Shown: positions 46,449-58,526, counted from the first letter of the stretch. The stretch: DNA of 64,000 bases from Ulva prolifera (GCA_023078555.1 CM041204.1:468923-532922); one strand, 5' to 3'. Made by a program: numbers and translations. Notes: generated by a model from the letters alone, not told the origin.

Positions 46449-48789
46449 TCAGAATGCCGTAACACACGCACTCCCGGAAGCGTGGTGGTGGGGCAGGGTA
46501 GTAGTAGAGCCCACGCTGCGGCCAACACTCCTGTAATCGCCAACGGGCCCGCAGCCGGTGTGTTCCTTGCCTTCGGAGGAAGTGCCGGGTGTGCTGAAGG
46601 TGGATGCGCTGTGCCCCGCGCTCTTGTGGCGGTCGTTGCGGCGAGTGTGGACATCTGCAGGTGTTGCAGCTGCTGTTGGGCTCGCGACTGAGGCTGCTCG
46701 TGCGGCTGATGTGGCGGCTGCAGGCATCACTGCTGCATTCAACGCTGCTCGTGCCGCCGATTTGGCGGCCGCCAATGCGCGGCTGGGATACCGTATAGGT
46801 GACCCAGCCTTTGGATGACTGCCCACTATGTCGCTTGATGGCGGGGACGGCAGCGTGGAGATGGCCGTCGCTGCTGGATGTAGGCCTTGCTGATTATGCT
46901 CTGCCGTGGCCTCCATGGTTGTTGCTGCTCTTTCTCCGCCTTCTGCGTGGCCAGGCATGGGGTCACTTGCAGAGGGAGGACCGAGATCACTCGCATGCGT
47001 GTGCATTTGACTGCAGATTCGGGGTGAGCACCCAGGGCAGCCTTGTAGGCTTGACTGCGGCGTCTGAGGAGTTGTGCCATACACTCTTGTAAGGCACCGT
47101 TGACTCGCCAAAACCCCGGCATCTTGCTGCTGCCGAGACAGCGTCTTCTCGACAACTCACTGCAGCGGCGTGCTCAGCGCCGGCACCCGTTCTCCGTCAG
47201 CAGTTCTGAATTGCTCATCATGCACGTGGCATCCTCTCAGAACAACGTTGTTAACTGCATCAGGCATGCCCACCGGCTCTGCCTGTGAACGTTGATTGAT
47301 GGAGCTGATGGGAGCAGTGCAGCGGCATGTGGTTCGCGCGCCTTTGGGGCAGGCTCAGCAGCATGATGCGGTTCCGAAGTCGCGCGCGGCTGGCCGCCGG
47401 CCGCATCTCGAGGCACTCATTGATACCACACGACCGCACCCCTCCATTCAACAGTTCCACATTGGCCTCAAAATATGCATGACGGCTGCGGCCTGACACG
47501 TGCCGCAAAATCGCGTGCTCTGCATCCACAGCGCTTCCTGTATTTGAGGCGGGCGCACCGTGCATCAATGACTCACGAATGAAGCCTATCAAGTCAAGAT
47601 TGCTTCTATCCGGTGGGAGTCCGCAGGGGTGTAGTCTGCGGAGCTCGCGTGCGATCATTACCTTGATTTCGTCTTGAAGATATTCTTTGCCAGATACAAT
47701 GAATGGCTGCAGCTGTATCGGTAGCCACGGTGATCGGACGGAAAGAGGAAGGTGTGAGGAAGCTGCATGCTCTCTGCTAAAATATTTTTTAATTTAAGTT
47801 TAAATTCTGCGAGGCAGCGGCTTCAGGAGGCTATGGTGATGCGTGCGTGTTTGCACGTTGTTTTGTCTGCATGGCCGCAGATGCCTTGGAATGCTGAACG
47901 CTTGCAATGGCTAGCAATCGCTAGGCTGGGAACCAGTGCGTGCACTAATACAGGTGGTAGACACAGTTGCCGCAGGGTTCCAGAATCTGCAGCCGATAGT
48001 TTCGCGCTGGAGCACTTGCTCGGGGGGAAAGCGACACCGCATGTCCTTCAAGTCCTCCAGGTACCTGACAGTGAAGGCTTCCGGATGCGCCCACATCTCG
48101 ACACACCAGGGCGTCACAGACTGTTTGCATGGCGCATGGTGACTATGGATGACGCACATGGGTGAACTTGTGTGCTCCGCCTGCTTGGCACGCCGCTGCT
48201 TCCGAGACTGCCCCGGTGGTGATCATGAGCACCGGGGCTTGTGCACTGGCCCTCTGCACCACAGCATTCAAGGCAGATGAGAATAGACCCTTGCGCATGC
48301 GTGGGTCCCAGGGAGCTGCAGGCTGCATGTTCCCGCTGGCATCCCGGGGATGCGGCCTGACGCCGCCGAGGTTGCTAGCCCGACAGGCAGAGGACCAACT
48401 ACAGGCGAGGGCGGGGCAGCCGGGGCGGCCCTTTCAGGTGCTGCAATTATAGCTTGGCCCGCTGCCCGATGACAGGACGTCGGAGAGGGCATCGCGCCCA
48501 GCGGTTGCGCATGCGTAACCGGGTTTGCAGCGGTGCCTGCTGTCTCTGGAGGACGTGTCGGGCTTGCTGCGATTGAAGAAGTTGCGACCTGCGGTGATGG
48601 CGCGGCTGTTGTGGCAAATGTAGACAAAGGAGGAGCTTCAAGCGCTGCAAGTGCGGGTGGACTCGCATCTCGGGCTGGTCGCCCGGCTGCTGTTATGGAA
48701 TTGGCTGCTGCATCAACACAGTGACTACGGTGACATTGCCTCACCTGGGTGAGCCATCCCGGTGGGTGCGCCAATGGAGGGTGAGCCAC
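46449..48789 (-). CDS. Weak candidate gene, Ala/Pro-rich with a conserved-looking middle
   Basis: Three minus-strand stretches look coding by composition: an Ala/Pro-rich N-terminal frame (48789-48268), a middle frame with WAHPEAFTVRYLEDLKDMRCRFPPEQVLQRE (about 48,130-47,930) and a frame following a CTGCAG acceptor near 47,707 (PFIVSGKEYLQDEIKVMIARELRRLHP...NLDLIGFIRESLMHG). The last stretch is Ala-rich (RALAAAKSAARAALNAAV...). Exon joins are unresolved and I recognise no domain. The composition (Ala-rich with a helical core) recalls family F, but I found no motif in common. Confidence 0.3.
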
Positions 48790-49332
48790 AAGCTAAAGTT
48801 GCAGGAAATGCTCCAATAAAGCTTTGAAGGCTGATATGTTACCCCGCTATAGCTGTTGGACCTTTCTGAGTTGTTGTAACTCAAAGCTGCTTGCTCTGTA
48901 CACGTTGCATGTTTGGTGCGCTGGTGTGCAGTTCTGGCTCACCCGGATGGGTGTGCAATACCCAAGGGTGAGCATACTGAGGGTGTGGCAATCTCACATT
49001 ACTACATTGTCTTCATGTGCTCCTATGGTATGGCCTAGATTCCTGCTTTATCTGATCAAATGTGAGCCCCGCCCGTCCAGACTGAGGCCAAGATGCCAAA
49101 ATCCATGTTGCTATCCATTTATGGCTCACCCTGGTGGGTGAGCCACTGTTTTGGGTGAGTTCCCGTCTGGTGAGGCATGCGAAGCGGGGACATCACGGCG
49201 AGGTAATTGTTAAGTTCTCTACGATCCAATAGTCAGCGCCGGCATTGGTTCGTGCGGGATACAATGTGGCTTGCCTTCATAGTACTGCGACGTGAACTTC
49301 CGGAATCGGAAGCTCACCCCCGTGGGTGAGCC
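48738..49332. repeat. Four regularly spaced GGCTCACC/GGTGAGCC palindromes
   Basis: Palindromes of the form TGGCTCACC-N(2-5)-GGTGAGCCA, some imperfect, are centred at about 48746, 48946, 49133 and 49321, spaced 187-200 bp. The sequences between them do not resemble each other, so this is not a simple tandem array. Confidence 0.65.
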
Positions 49333-49370
49333 GCTCGTATGGGTGCGCAATGTCGAGGTCGGTTGCACAG

Positions 49371-50290
49371 TAAGGTCCGCCAAAAACGTATAATTCCAAG
49401 TCTCCTACGTTGCCTACGTCGTATGAAATCAAAATGTTTAATAATACCGTATATTGCACCGTATGGCGTATATGATGCCGTATAAGCGTACATGGTGCCG
49501 TATAAGCGTATATTGCACCGTATGCCCGTATAATGTACCTTACATGACCTCGATGACTTATACGTTGGACATATACGGTTGCTTGATTGCATGCTGAGAG
49601 TACGTGCTAGGCCCCATATGCATCATGTTGTGGGAGTGTTCTAACCATCTCTGCACCGTGTGTGATGCTCTGGAATCTGCACATACTGTACAGTACTACG
49701 TATGCTGTGCAGATTGATAAAAAAGAGTCCAGTACCCAACACAGTAAACTGGCTCAGCTGCACATGATTACACAAGCTCTCACAGTTCATCAATCGTGTC
49801 AAGCGGTACAACTAAGTCCCCCATACTGACAGGCTTTCCACGTGCCAGCCTGTCATTCTGCTTGATGCAGATGAGGTCACAGGCACGTGCTAGTCCCAGG
49901 TTTGTGCGTGCCTTCACATACAACTGACCTCATTCAGTCCAGCTGCGCTCGCAATCTACCAAACATCAGCATATATGGCTTGTGGGCAAGCTCGGCAAAG
50001 GGCTGATGCGCTGCACGCCGGCTTGGGCAGAAGGCAAAGCAGGCGTATGAAGCGCCGCGGCGCCTCATATGCTCGTAGTGGACCCGTACTTGACCGTATA
50101 TGACCAACGTATATGGCGTATGTGACAGCCGTATATGGCGTATATGACCACCGTACATGGCGTACATGGGTCACCGTATGACCGTATGAAACGCACCGTA
50201 GGACCGTATGAGAAACGAAAATAAATACTGCGATGACCGCCTTTAATACGTATACGGCATTTCATACGAATACGTTTTTGGCGGACCTTA
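49371..50290. mobile_element. Non-autonomous DNA transposon with 21-bp ends and 8-bp TSD (920 bp)
   Basis: Perfect 21-bp inverted ends (TAAGGTCCGCC...ACGTAT) at 49371-49391 and 50270-50290. The perfect 8-bp duplication TTGCACAG lies at 49363-49370 and 50291-50298. The interior holds two blocks of diverged CGTATA(T/A)GGCGTATATG-type repeats (about 49,440-49,580 and 50,090-50,220) and no transposase. The 8-bp duplication fits hAT or another 8-bp superfamily, although the ends do not start CAG/TAG like the other three elements. Confidence 0.85.
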
Positions 50291-50298
50291 TTGCACAG

Positions 50299-50810
50299 CA
50301 CCGAATATGATGGCGCTGTACTTCACATCTTCTGGTTGGTTGTGGGTAAAAAGTCTCGCGGGAAAATGACATCACTAGATTTGAAATGTTGTCACGCACA
50401 CTTGATTGATGCGCTGGCCGGTAGCGAGGTCCGTTTCGCAGTGCCTGGCGGGTGCCTTGCTGACCTCGTTCTCGCAATGGGCATGCTCGTCTCTACATTC
50501 CGGGTATATGTTTGCATCATACAGCCATTCAGTGTGTGTTCGGTGTCAATGACTTGATCGTGCATCTGTAGCCCGCTCACCGTGAGCGTGACGGAGATTC
50601 GTTTGTCTATGCCGTCCAAGCGGCCCGTTGCAGATGAATACATAGCCCTGCAGCGTAAATGGTTCTTCTGTAATAGCTCGTGTATTATTTTCAGTGGCTA
50701 GTCTTAATCAGCCTGTAAACATGTCGGACAGCATACCTCCTGTAGCTGTTAGCAAGTTGAGATAGCTTTCATCGTAGACTAGAGAGAGGCCCGCGTATCA
50801 CTTCGAAAGA
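50299..50810. other. No supported gene
   Basis: No motif or repeat recognised. Confidence 0.3.
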
Positions 50811-51480
50811 AAATAAACCAATCTCTCGAAGATTTTTTCCGCGAAAGACTAGCAGTATTGGAACGCAAGATTCACACATTGACCACGCGGCCATTCCACA
50901 GTGTCAAGGAAATGCTGTCACTGCACAATGACACAGTCGCGCACATTTTCAAGTCATTGATCGAGATTCTGTTTGATGATGATGACGAGGTGTGGCCGCT
51001 CCCCCAGGCAAAGAACATCGAAGGACGTCGTGACCATCGAGGCCAGAGCAGCGTTCAGGAACTTCTCCAAAACATATGACACAACATGCGCAAGGTCAGG
51101 GCGTCCAACAACTTGAAATTCTTATCCTGGGCCTGCTACAAAAGTAGGGAACAACTGGAGGATGTTTTTGGTGATGATGGGAGTTGTCATCAAACCAAGT
51201 GGCAGCAATCTGCGATGGTCTTGCTCATCTGCTCAAGATCTTTGGGGAACCTTGGAACAGGTCCAAGCAATTCAGAGAAAGTATGCGACGCTCAACGATG
51301 AAATGGTGCATCCTGTATGATTTACGCTCCCCGTCGGCATTACCCGGAAGCCGAATTACCACGGACAGAGTAAAAACCCACCCGCGACAACGACTTCCGG
51401 GCAACGAGATCCGTCCACAGAAGACGATAAAGAGACGCAGAAGAGCACAAACATCACACTTTAGTTACATTATTAAGATG
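50811..51480 (+). pseudogene. Decayed reading frame of unknown type running into the left inverted arm
   Basis: The frame NQSLEDFFRERLAVLERKIHTLTTRPFHSVKEML...HIFKSLIEILFDDDDEVWPLPQ runs to a TGA near 51077. Coding character then moves between frames. From about 51,250 a frame (QAIQRKYATLNDEMVHPV-stop-FTLPVGITRKPNYHGQSK) continues into the inverted arm. The right arm carries the same peptide without the stop (YATLRDEMMHPVRFTLPVG). Conservation of this peptide in both arms suggests that it was once protein coding. Family not recognised. Confidence 0.4.
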
Positions 51481-52587
51481 TACGCCGTTTCTGGCGCGAG
51501 CGGAGACTCGGCGAGCCAGGGACATGCCTGATGTGCGTCCTGGGAAAGCTCGAGCCAAGTCGGCCTCGCCAGAACGCGCCCGACTCGACATTCAACGACG
51601 GTGAGACGACACACATGTGAACGACAACGATCTGTCGTGTGTCCATGGGCGCAGCGTAGACCGATATACGCGTTATCAAAGGTGACGAAAGGAAGGCAGT
51701 AAGTACATATATGTTACAAAAGAGTGAACGGGAGAAAACAAACACTGAAACCGAATCTCATCCGAATCAACTGCAACATACACTCACACACACACACGAA
51801 CACTACAACCGCACTCACAACTCAGTCCGGCAGGATCGCGTCCTCCAGACCCGCATCATACCGCAACCCTTGCTCCCGAAAAAGGCAGTAAGCACCTCAG
51901 CCTGGAATCGCGCGTCGCATGAGGGGCCAAGCGCCATGTGGTACACCAGTGGCTTCTCCGAAGCCACTAATATGCAGATATTTGACTATGTGCAGTCTGT
52001 ACGAGCGTTATTGACGCCCAGATTTGTCATCCTACCAGCCACGAGATGGACTGAACGATACTTACAACCGGCGAAGACAGCGACTTCCACGTCTGATCAC
52101 GCGAAAGCGACAGACACCAACAGCAGGATAGACTTGACTGTCATTGGGTACGAATAATCTGGTGATTCGTAGGCGGTGACGGATCTGGGAACCAGCTCAC
52201 CTGCGTGTCCCCATGCTAAGCAGAGTCTCACGATGCCGCCAACGCACTCGTGCCAGGCATACAGAACGCACATGGGTACGTAAATTGTCTCTTCGTCGAC
52301 GGACGACGCCGGGGCATGCTAATCACGAACATCGGAGACCGAAGCAGGTGGCATGCACACACAAACACACGCTCCTGACGATCCACATGCATCTCCAAGA
52401 ACGCGCAGGCCCGTACCTGACACCCGCAGATACACATAGGAACAACATATCTCACGATCGGCTACCACGGTACTCTCAATATAGCTATTCGAGAGGCGCT
52501 GAAGTCGCGCTCGATCACCCGGGAGAGCTCACCAAACAGCCCTCCGGGTGCCTGTCCCTGGTCAAGTCGTTCTTGTAGTGTACAGCC
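51281..52587 (+). repeat. Left arm of a ~1.1-kb inverted repeat pair
   Basis: Matches the reverse complement of 55068-56177 at roughly 90 percent by eye, apart from a 178-bp LINE insertion plus its duplication. The inner edge coincides with the GIY-YIG-like peptide HYKNDLTRDRHPEG read on the minus strand. Confidence 0.85.
51704..51881 (-). mobile_element. 178-bp LINE 3' end inserted in the left arm
   Basis: The minus strand contains REQGLRYDAGLEDAILPD-stop and the 3' UTR ending CCCGTTCACTCTTTTGTAACA. It is virtually identical to 17.28-17.44 kb except for the length of a GT run. The 11-bp duplication AAGGCAGTAAG lies at 51693-51703 and 51882-51892. The right arm has a single-copy, uninterrupted site (AAGACAGTAAG on the minus strand, 55755-55765). 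Confidence 0.9.
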
Positions 52588-54989
52588 TATGAATTTCCAA
52601 TTCTGGAAACTTGATATTTTTTTGCCCTTTGCCATCATAGCTTGCAATTGCTGCCCGAGCTAAGGAGTTCCCGGCAATGCAGATGACGCAGCATTGCATT
52701 AATGCAATGCTGCGTCATCTGCAGCGAAGACACTCATAAGCACGTCCTCACGTTCTAGGCAAGATAATCATAGAGGGAAACAACACGTGCATGCCGAAGC
52801 TACGGATGATGCACCCACGGCCACACCCTCTTCTATCCAGGGGTGGACAACGCCAATATCGCACGGCAGAGCACAAAAGTAGCCGTAGCTGATGCATGCA
52901 CACTATTGCTTCTTGATTGGTCTTCGATGGCAAGATGCATGCAGATATGTGCAGGACTGCTGGTGGTGTTCCGCCATTGCTCGCAATCATCACAACGTGA
53001 CATGCATCATGCATGGTCATCGGGCAGTCACCAAACATCGAGCGGGGCGTAATTACGTGTAAGCGCGAGACGTCCTCGTCAGCGATGATCTCGGCGATGA
53101 CGAGTCGGTGTGACAGGTCGCCAACGCCGACACGCTGTTTATAGCTGCTGCCATGCGGCTGATGGGGGTTTTCATTGCACACGCTCGCGCACAATTGATC
53201 ACCATCTCAGAGTATGCCCGGCCTTCTGGAGGCTGGCATCGTGGCAGCGCAGCTGGCAGTGGTGTAATTCTGTGCATGCGTAGCAACCCAAGTTTGCTTT
53301 TCGCATGTGCAGCTGCTGCCGCGGCCACTGGTCCATGTTGCAACGTGCCGTCATCGCAATGCGTCGTGTGAAATCACACCGCCGAGGAGGTGTCTTTACA
53401 TCTGTCGCCCGACCACGTACCAGTCGCAGCTCTGATGAAGACAACATTTTGACTGTATTGTGCGTCTATGATATGAAAATTTCTTTGTGATGTCAGTATC
53501 TCTGTGAATCGCCGCAACGCCCACACCCTCGTGATCACCCACCACAGATTTTGACAGCGATAGACTTCATAGTGCTGCCAGTTGAATTACAAAGTTTCAA
53601 GCTGTGCATGATTTCTGGGCACCAGGCCCCTGTCGAAGGCCAGTCCGCCAAGCCGAGGGGCGCGCGGGCCTCATCGTCGTCCAGATCGGGCATTGCAGCA
53701 ACGCTCGACGATCGGTACGGTGCGTTTGTTACGCTCTAAAAGACAGTTTATGAGTCACGGAGAACTTGATTTTTTCCCCAACGTACACGCCCGTATGTGT
53801 ACGTCGACCTCTCGCTGACGACTTGCTGACAGGAAGCTAAGCTGAGCAGCAGGTACGGGCGTCGCCTGCACGCGAACCAGGCATCACACCACACTGTACA
53901 GGCATATGCAGATTGAATTGAAGGCATAATTTAACAAAGACTTTACACTGAGTGATTCAAGCCTTCGTCTTCCCGTCGATGCAAGGGTTCAGCGCGCAGC
54001 AGCCTGCTGACCATGGTTCCCGCCGAACTGCTTCGAAGCAAGACATGATTCCGGAAGCTTGGCGCTCCTGATCTTGCCTGGTAGGCCTGAACAGGTGCTC
54101 CTTGCACATATCTTGAAAGACATCAGCAGTACTAGTGCTACTGACACCGCAGGCATTGCACGCACAGATGCTGCGCATATCTCGCACAGCGGGTCATAGA
54201 ATATGCCGACGTCGGAAAGTGAATTGTGTATAATCAAAACCTCTAGAAGCGGTGCTGAATGGCTTGTATGATATAACATGTTTTGTTGATCTGAGTTGCG
54301 TCGTCACGGGCAAGAATAGTCGCTGAGAGTCCGGCATCGCGGCGTGTCGGCCTGATCCCGCGGTGGGCAAATAACGATGAACCGACGGGTTTCACTTGAA
54401 GTCAAGTTTGGTGAACAATGAGTTGAGTTGACTCAGTGCTCTTCCAGGTCATGTCCGGGCCCGTCTGCAGACGGCTGGCTTACGTGTGTGCTGCTCCCAG
54501 TGCGATGCTGTTTTAGTGGCAGGCAAGACATAGGCACCGACAGAAGGACGACGCTTCAGCTGGATTTTTTTATGTGTACTCATCGCTGCGTCTTGTCGAG
54601 TTGAATGCCGATGCTTGTGAAACTGGGGCATGTGTCGCTGGGCAGCTGATCGCGGACACGCATGTATGAAGCGCATGTCGTGCATCTGCTGCAGCCTGCG
54701 ACGCTGATTCACGAAATTATTTACAGTCAGCCTGCCTGTGGCAACCTCTGCGGCGTTTGAATGTTGCGATCTGCTTCACACTTGCAGCTGGCTGATCGAG
54801 CGGTGCAGCTCAACGAATCAAGGAAACAGTGATTACGGCCTTTAGACGACCCTTCAGGATCAAACAGATCCATTGTGTACGCTTAGTTCATGATGGGCTT
54901 GTGATTCTGCGCCTAATTTCATGGCGCATGTTGGTCGATGTGGTGGGAGCGGCATTCACCCGGGCCTGCTGCGTGCATCGAGACATACC
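52588..54989. other. Spacer between the inverted arms; one perfect 44-bp palindrome
   Basis: No gene supported. The palindrome GCAGATGACGCAGCATTGCA/TT...GC at 52679-52722 (22-bp perfect half-sites) could form a cruciform. Short frames elsewhere lack motifs. Confidence 0.5.
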
Positions 54990-55142
54990 ATGCTCTACAG
55001 CGTGTACATAAGTGAATCAAGCTCTTTGTACATCGGTAGTCGAGTGTCGAGTGTACGCGTTCGCTTCAGGCTGCAGCACTACAAGAATGACTTGACCAGG
55101 GACAGGCACCCGGAGGGCTGTTTGGTGAGCTCTCCCGGGTGA
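54990..55142 (+). pseudogene. GIY-YIG endonuclease-like fragment
   Basis: From the ATG at 54990 the frame reads MLYSVYISESSSLYIGSRVSSVRVRFRLQHYKNDL...HPEGC and stops at 55142. The VYI...LYIGS pair, the Arg and the His/Tyr at the next helix have the spacing pattern of a GIY-YIG N-terminal half. The Y-to-Y spacing is about two residues shorter than in well-known members, and the catalytic Glu part is missing or frameshifted. GIY-YIG domains occur in Penelope-like retroelements and homing nucleases. The peptide HYKNDLTRD recurs on the minus strand at 52.55 and 56.6 kb, showing that this is a repeated element. Confidence 0.4.
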
Positions 55143-56177
55143 TTGAGCGCGACTTCAGCGCCACTCGAATAGCTATATTGCGAATACCATGGTCGCCGAT
55201 CGTGCACTATGTTGCACCTATGTGTATCTGCGGGTGTCCTGCGCGTTCTGGGTGATGCATGTGGATCGTCAGGAGCGTGTGTTTGTGTGTGCATGCCACC
55301 TGCTTCGGCCCCCGATGTTCGTGAATAGCATGCGCCGGCGTCGTCCGTCGACGTAGAGACAATGTACGTACCCATTTGCGTTCTTTTTACCTAGCACGAG
55401 TGCGTTGGCGGCATCGTGAGACTCTGTTGAGCATGGGGACACGCAGGTGAGCTGGTTCCCAGATCCATCACCGCCTACGAATCACTACATTTTTCGTACC
55501 CAATGACAGTCAAGTCTATCCCGCGCTTGGTGTCTGTCGATTTCGCGTGATCAGACGTGGAAGTCGCTGTCTTCGCCGGTTGTAAGTATCGTTCAGTCCA
55601 TCTCGTGGCTGGTAGGATGATAAACCTGGGCGTCAATAACGCTCGTATAGGCTGCACATAGTAAAATATCTGCATATTAAAGGCTACGGAGAAGCCACTG
55701 GTGTATCATATGGCGCTTGGCCCCTCGTGCGACGCGCGATTCCAGGCTGAGGTGCTTACTGTCTTCCTTTCGTCACCTTTGTTATCGCGTATATCGGTCT
55801 ACGCTGCGCCCATGGACACACTACAGATCGCTTTTTTTCACATGTGTGTCGTCTCGCCGTCGCTGAATGTCCAGTCGGGCGCGTTCTGGCGAGGCCGACT
55901 TGGCTCGAGCTTTCCCAGGACGCACATCAGGCATGCCCCTCGCTCGCCGAGTCGCCGCTCGCGCCAGAAACGGCATACATCTTAATGCTATAACTAAAGT
56001 TTGATGTTTGTCCTCTTCTGCATTTCTGTATCGTCTTCTGTGGACGGATCGCGTTGCCCGGAAGTCGTTGTTGCGGGTGGGTTTTTACTCTGTCCATGGT
56101 AATTCGGCTTCCGGGTAATGCCGACGGGGAGCGTAAATCGCACAGGATGCATCATTTCATCGCGGAGCGTCGCATAC
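55068..56177 (-). repeat. Right arm of the ~1.1-kb inverted repeat pair
   Basis: Reverse complement of 51281-52587 without the LINE insertion. It carries the intact version of the peptide DEMMHPVRFTLPVG on the minus strand (about 56,160-55,994). I found no target duplication outside the two arms, so they are better read as two opposed copies of one element than as transposon ends. Confidence 0.85.
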
Positions 56178-56306
56178 ATGCATCATTAAGTATTGGTATG
56201 TTCACGGACAAGTTACAGCTCGTGTGGCGCCGATCACTCATCGCCGCTGCGCCGTGGCAGTATGCCACCAATCGCCTACCGGAAATGCCCATCAGCTCTA
56301 CAACTT

Positions 56307-56308
<2 letters not shown>

Positions 56309-56339
<31 letters not shown>
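56309..56339. repeat. Poly-G run of 31 bases
   Basis: An uninterrupted G tract. Mononucleotide G/C runs also occur at 39206-39234. It may be variable in length or affected by sequencing error. Confidence 0.9.
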
Positions 56340-56340
<1 letters not shown>

Positions 56341-56571
56341 ATGTGAACTTGAACCCATTTCGGCATTCGGATGCTCGCCGTCGCACATTGAGAGACCCGG
56401 AGCAGGTGAGCATGCTGTTCCGGGCGATGGCACCCGACCAAACCACGCGGGACTGCCCGGAAGATGAAATTCCGACTCCCGGGCACGCAGACGCGAGCTG
56501 CGTGACGCATAACCCGGAACTCGCCACCATGAGACCGTAGCCACCAGTGTCCCTGGTCAACCCGCTCGCCC

Positions 56572-56642
56572 GGGAGCTTGTCCCTGGTCAAGTCGTTCTT
56601 GTAGTGCAGCCGGAAGCGGTGCCGCGTTCATAATAATATTTA
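56572..56642 (-). pseudogene. Third copy of the GIY-YIG-like peptide region
   Basis: The minus strand reads TRHRFRLHYKNDLTRDKLPG, parallel to VRVRFRLQHYKNDLTRDRHP at 55.1 kb. Only this short stretch is shared. The sequence below diverges. Confidence 0.4.
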
Positions 56643-58526
56643 TATTAGTACCGTCATATCCATACAAATCCTGCCCTTGTGACGGTTTGTGACATTTGTA
56701 TGGATCCGCAGTGTATTGTCTGACGAAAGTTTGATCGGGTGATCATTTACCGATTAGTTATGATGTTTGCCACGTGGAGTACTCGGGACGCATTCATTGC
56801 AGCCCGTTGGCCATCTTGCTCACCACCACGGCGTACGTGTCCCAGTGGCCACCGCCAAGATAGAGTAGATGCGCCACTGGGGTGAGCAAACGAAAATGAT
56901 GCACATTTCGAATATGTTGGTTATCGTGATGCAATACATCATTATAGTAATGCATGTAGATTGACATTCTGGGTAATTGCAATGATCCTCATATGACCAC
57001 CTAAGCAGGCCTGTTGAATCACCTCCACCATTACGTTTGCATGCTCATGCCATGTTAAACACACAATACAATTCAACATAGCATCAACAAGAATGATCGG
57101 CCTGCCCTTTCAGGTCGAATGCGCAAGTTGTCGGTGCTTCTCGACTAATCTCAATAGCCTACACACACTATTAGTACAACACGTGGTGTTCACGATCTGT
57201 GTACCACTTTTAGCATACCATAGAGCCGTGACCATGAAGCCGCAAATGAACAAGTCGACACCATGCGATTTGGCTGGGATGTGGATGGCACAACACCTCT
57301 GCCAACTCAAATTTGCTCACATGTGACACCTTCGGGTACACAGAATACCTCCTCGCATATGTGTGGTTGCTGGCTGGGCATTGACCGGTGTGGCGATCGG
57401 CGATCGGCTCAATTTGAATGTGGGGAATGCACGATCCGGTTAGTCACGATACAAAGCACGAAGCCTTACGCACACTAGTCCTATAGTACACTAGCTAGTT
57501 TAGCATTATTGTACCGATGATGGCAAAGCCATGCATATGAATCTGCACCTCGACATTCACAACGTATGCACACCTTGCCATTCACGAGTGGTTGTGTCAA
57601 TGTTGCGTACATGATTCAAAATTGACTGTCCACTTCAGATCGGCATATGTGACGGTTGAAAATCAGAGTTGGGCCCGCTGTATATACAGTGGGCCCAACT
57701 CTGATTTTCGACCGTCACATCTTCAGGCCCGGGCCTCTACACATTAGCATCATTAGATGGCAGCACACCTAGTGAAAGAGATGAACAGTGAAAGCATGGC
57801 CTTGATGTGTGTGTAGATGTGACGAAGCACGTTGTGTATCATTTCAGTTGATTACATCAAGCTCTACCCCCGCATAAACATGCATGCACCGTGACACAGT
57901 GCACTTCAAGAGATAAAAACTAGCGCAGCGTTACCAAACGCATGCGACACTGCACTCCCATCCTCTCGGTTGGGGCCGCAATGTCATCTAATGAACATAA
58001 GCATACGTTGCACCAATAATGTGACTTCATATTGTGGACGTGAACATGTTTACCAGAAATACATCGTAGCCCGCATTGTAAGTGCAGATTGACAGTGAAG
58101 ATGTAATCGTTCGTGCACAAAGGGGGCACCGCACCAAGGCCATGCACACGCCCATCGAGACATCGAGCATCCTAAACCTTGCCTAGGGCCCAGGGCAATG
58201 TCTATAGACTCACGATCACGCATTGCATGCCCTCCTGTTACCTTCACAACGCCATGGGCTGAATCGGGCTTTTCCTCGAAGTTCGCATGCATGACAACGT
58301 CGAGTGACCCATTGTGCCTACGGAGCGCCCACAGCGCTCAGCACGCTCACAACGCATGGCAAGTGAGCGTGTGATGCTCACATTATGTATATACTTGGTT
58401 TCGGGAGGTTCACTTTGATGTTTTGTTGCTCTAGAGGGCTCTGACATCATTTCTGGCTGTCCAGTATATGCCATGATGACCAGGTGGCATGCTTCTATAG
58501 GCCTGCATGCTTACTTTATGGCACAT
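56643..58526. other. No supported gene; one 74-bp near-perfect palindrome
   Basis: The palindrome at 57647-57720 (ATGTGACGGT(T/C)GAAAATCAG... with centre TGTATATACA) has two mismatched pairs in 37-bp arms. It resembles a very short foldback element but shows no clear target duplication. Otherwise the sequence is AT-richer, without recognisable coding. Confidence 0.5.

Noticed and set aside
51281..56177. The 1.1-kb inverted arms as terminal repeats of one 4.9-kb transposon
   Set aside because: No target duplication outside the arms, a coding-like peptide crosses the arm edge, and a third partial copy lies at 56.6 kb. Two opposed copies of a repeat are more likely.
56152..56591. Poly-Pro frames at 56.2-56.6 kb
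   Set aside because: Produced by the 31-base G run. No conserved sequence on either side.
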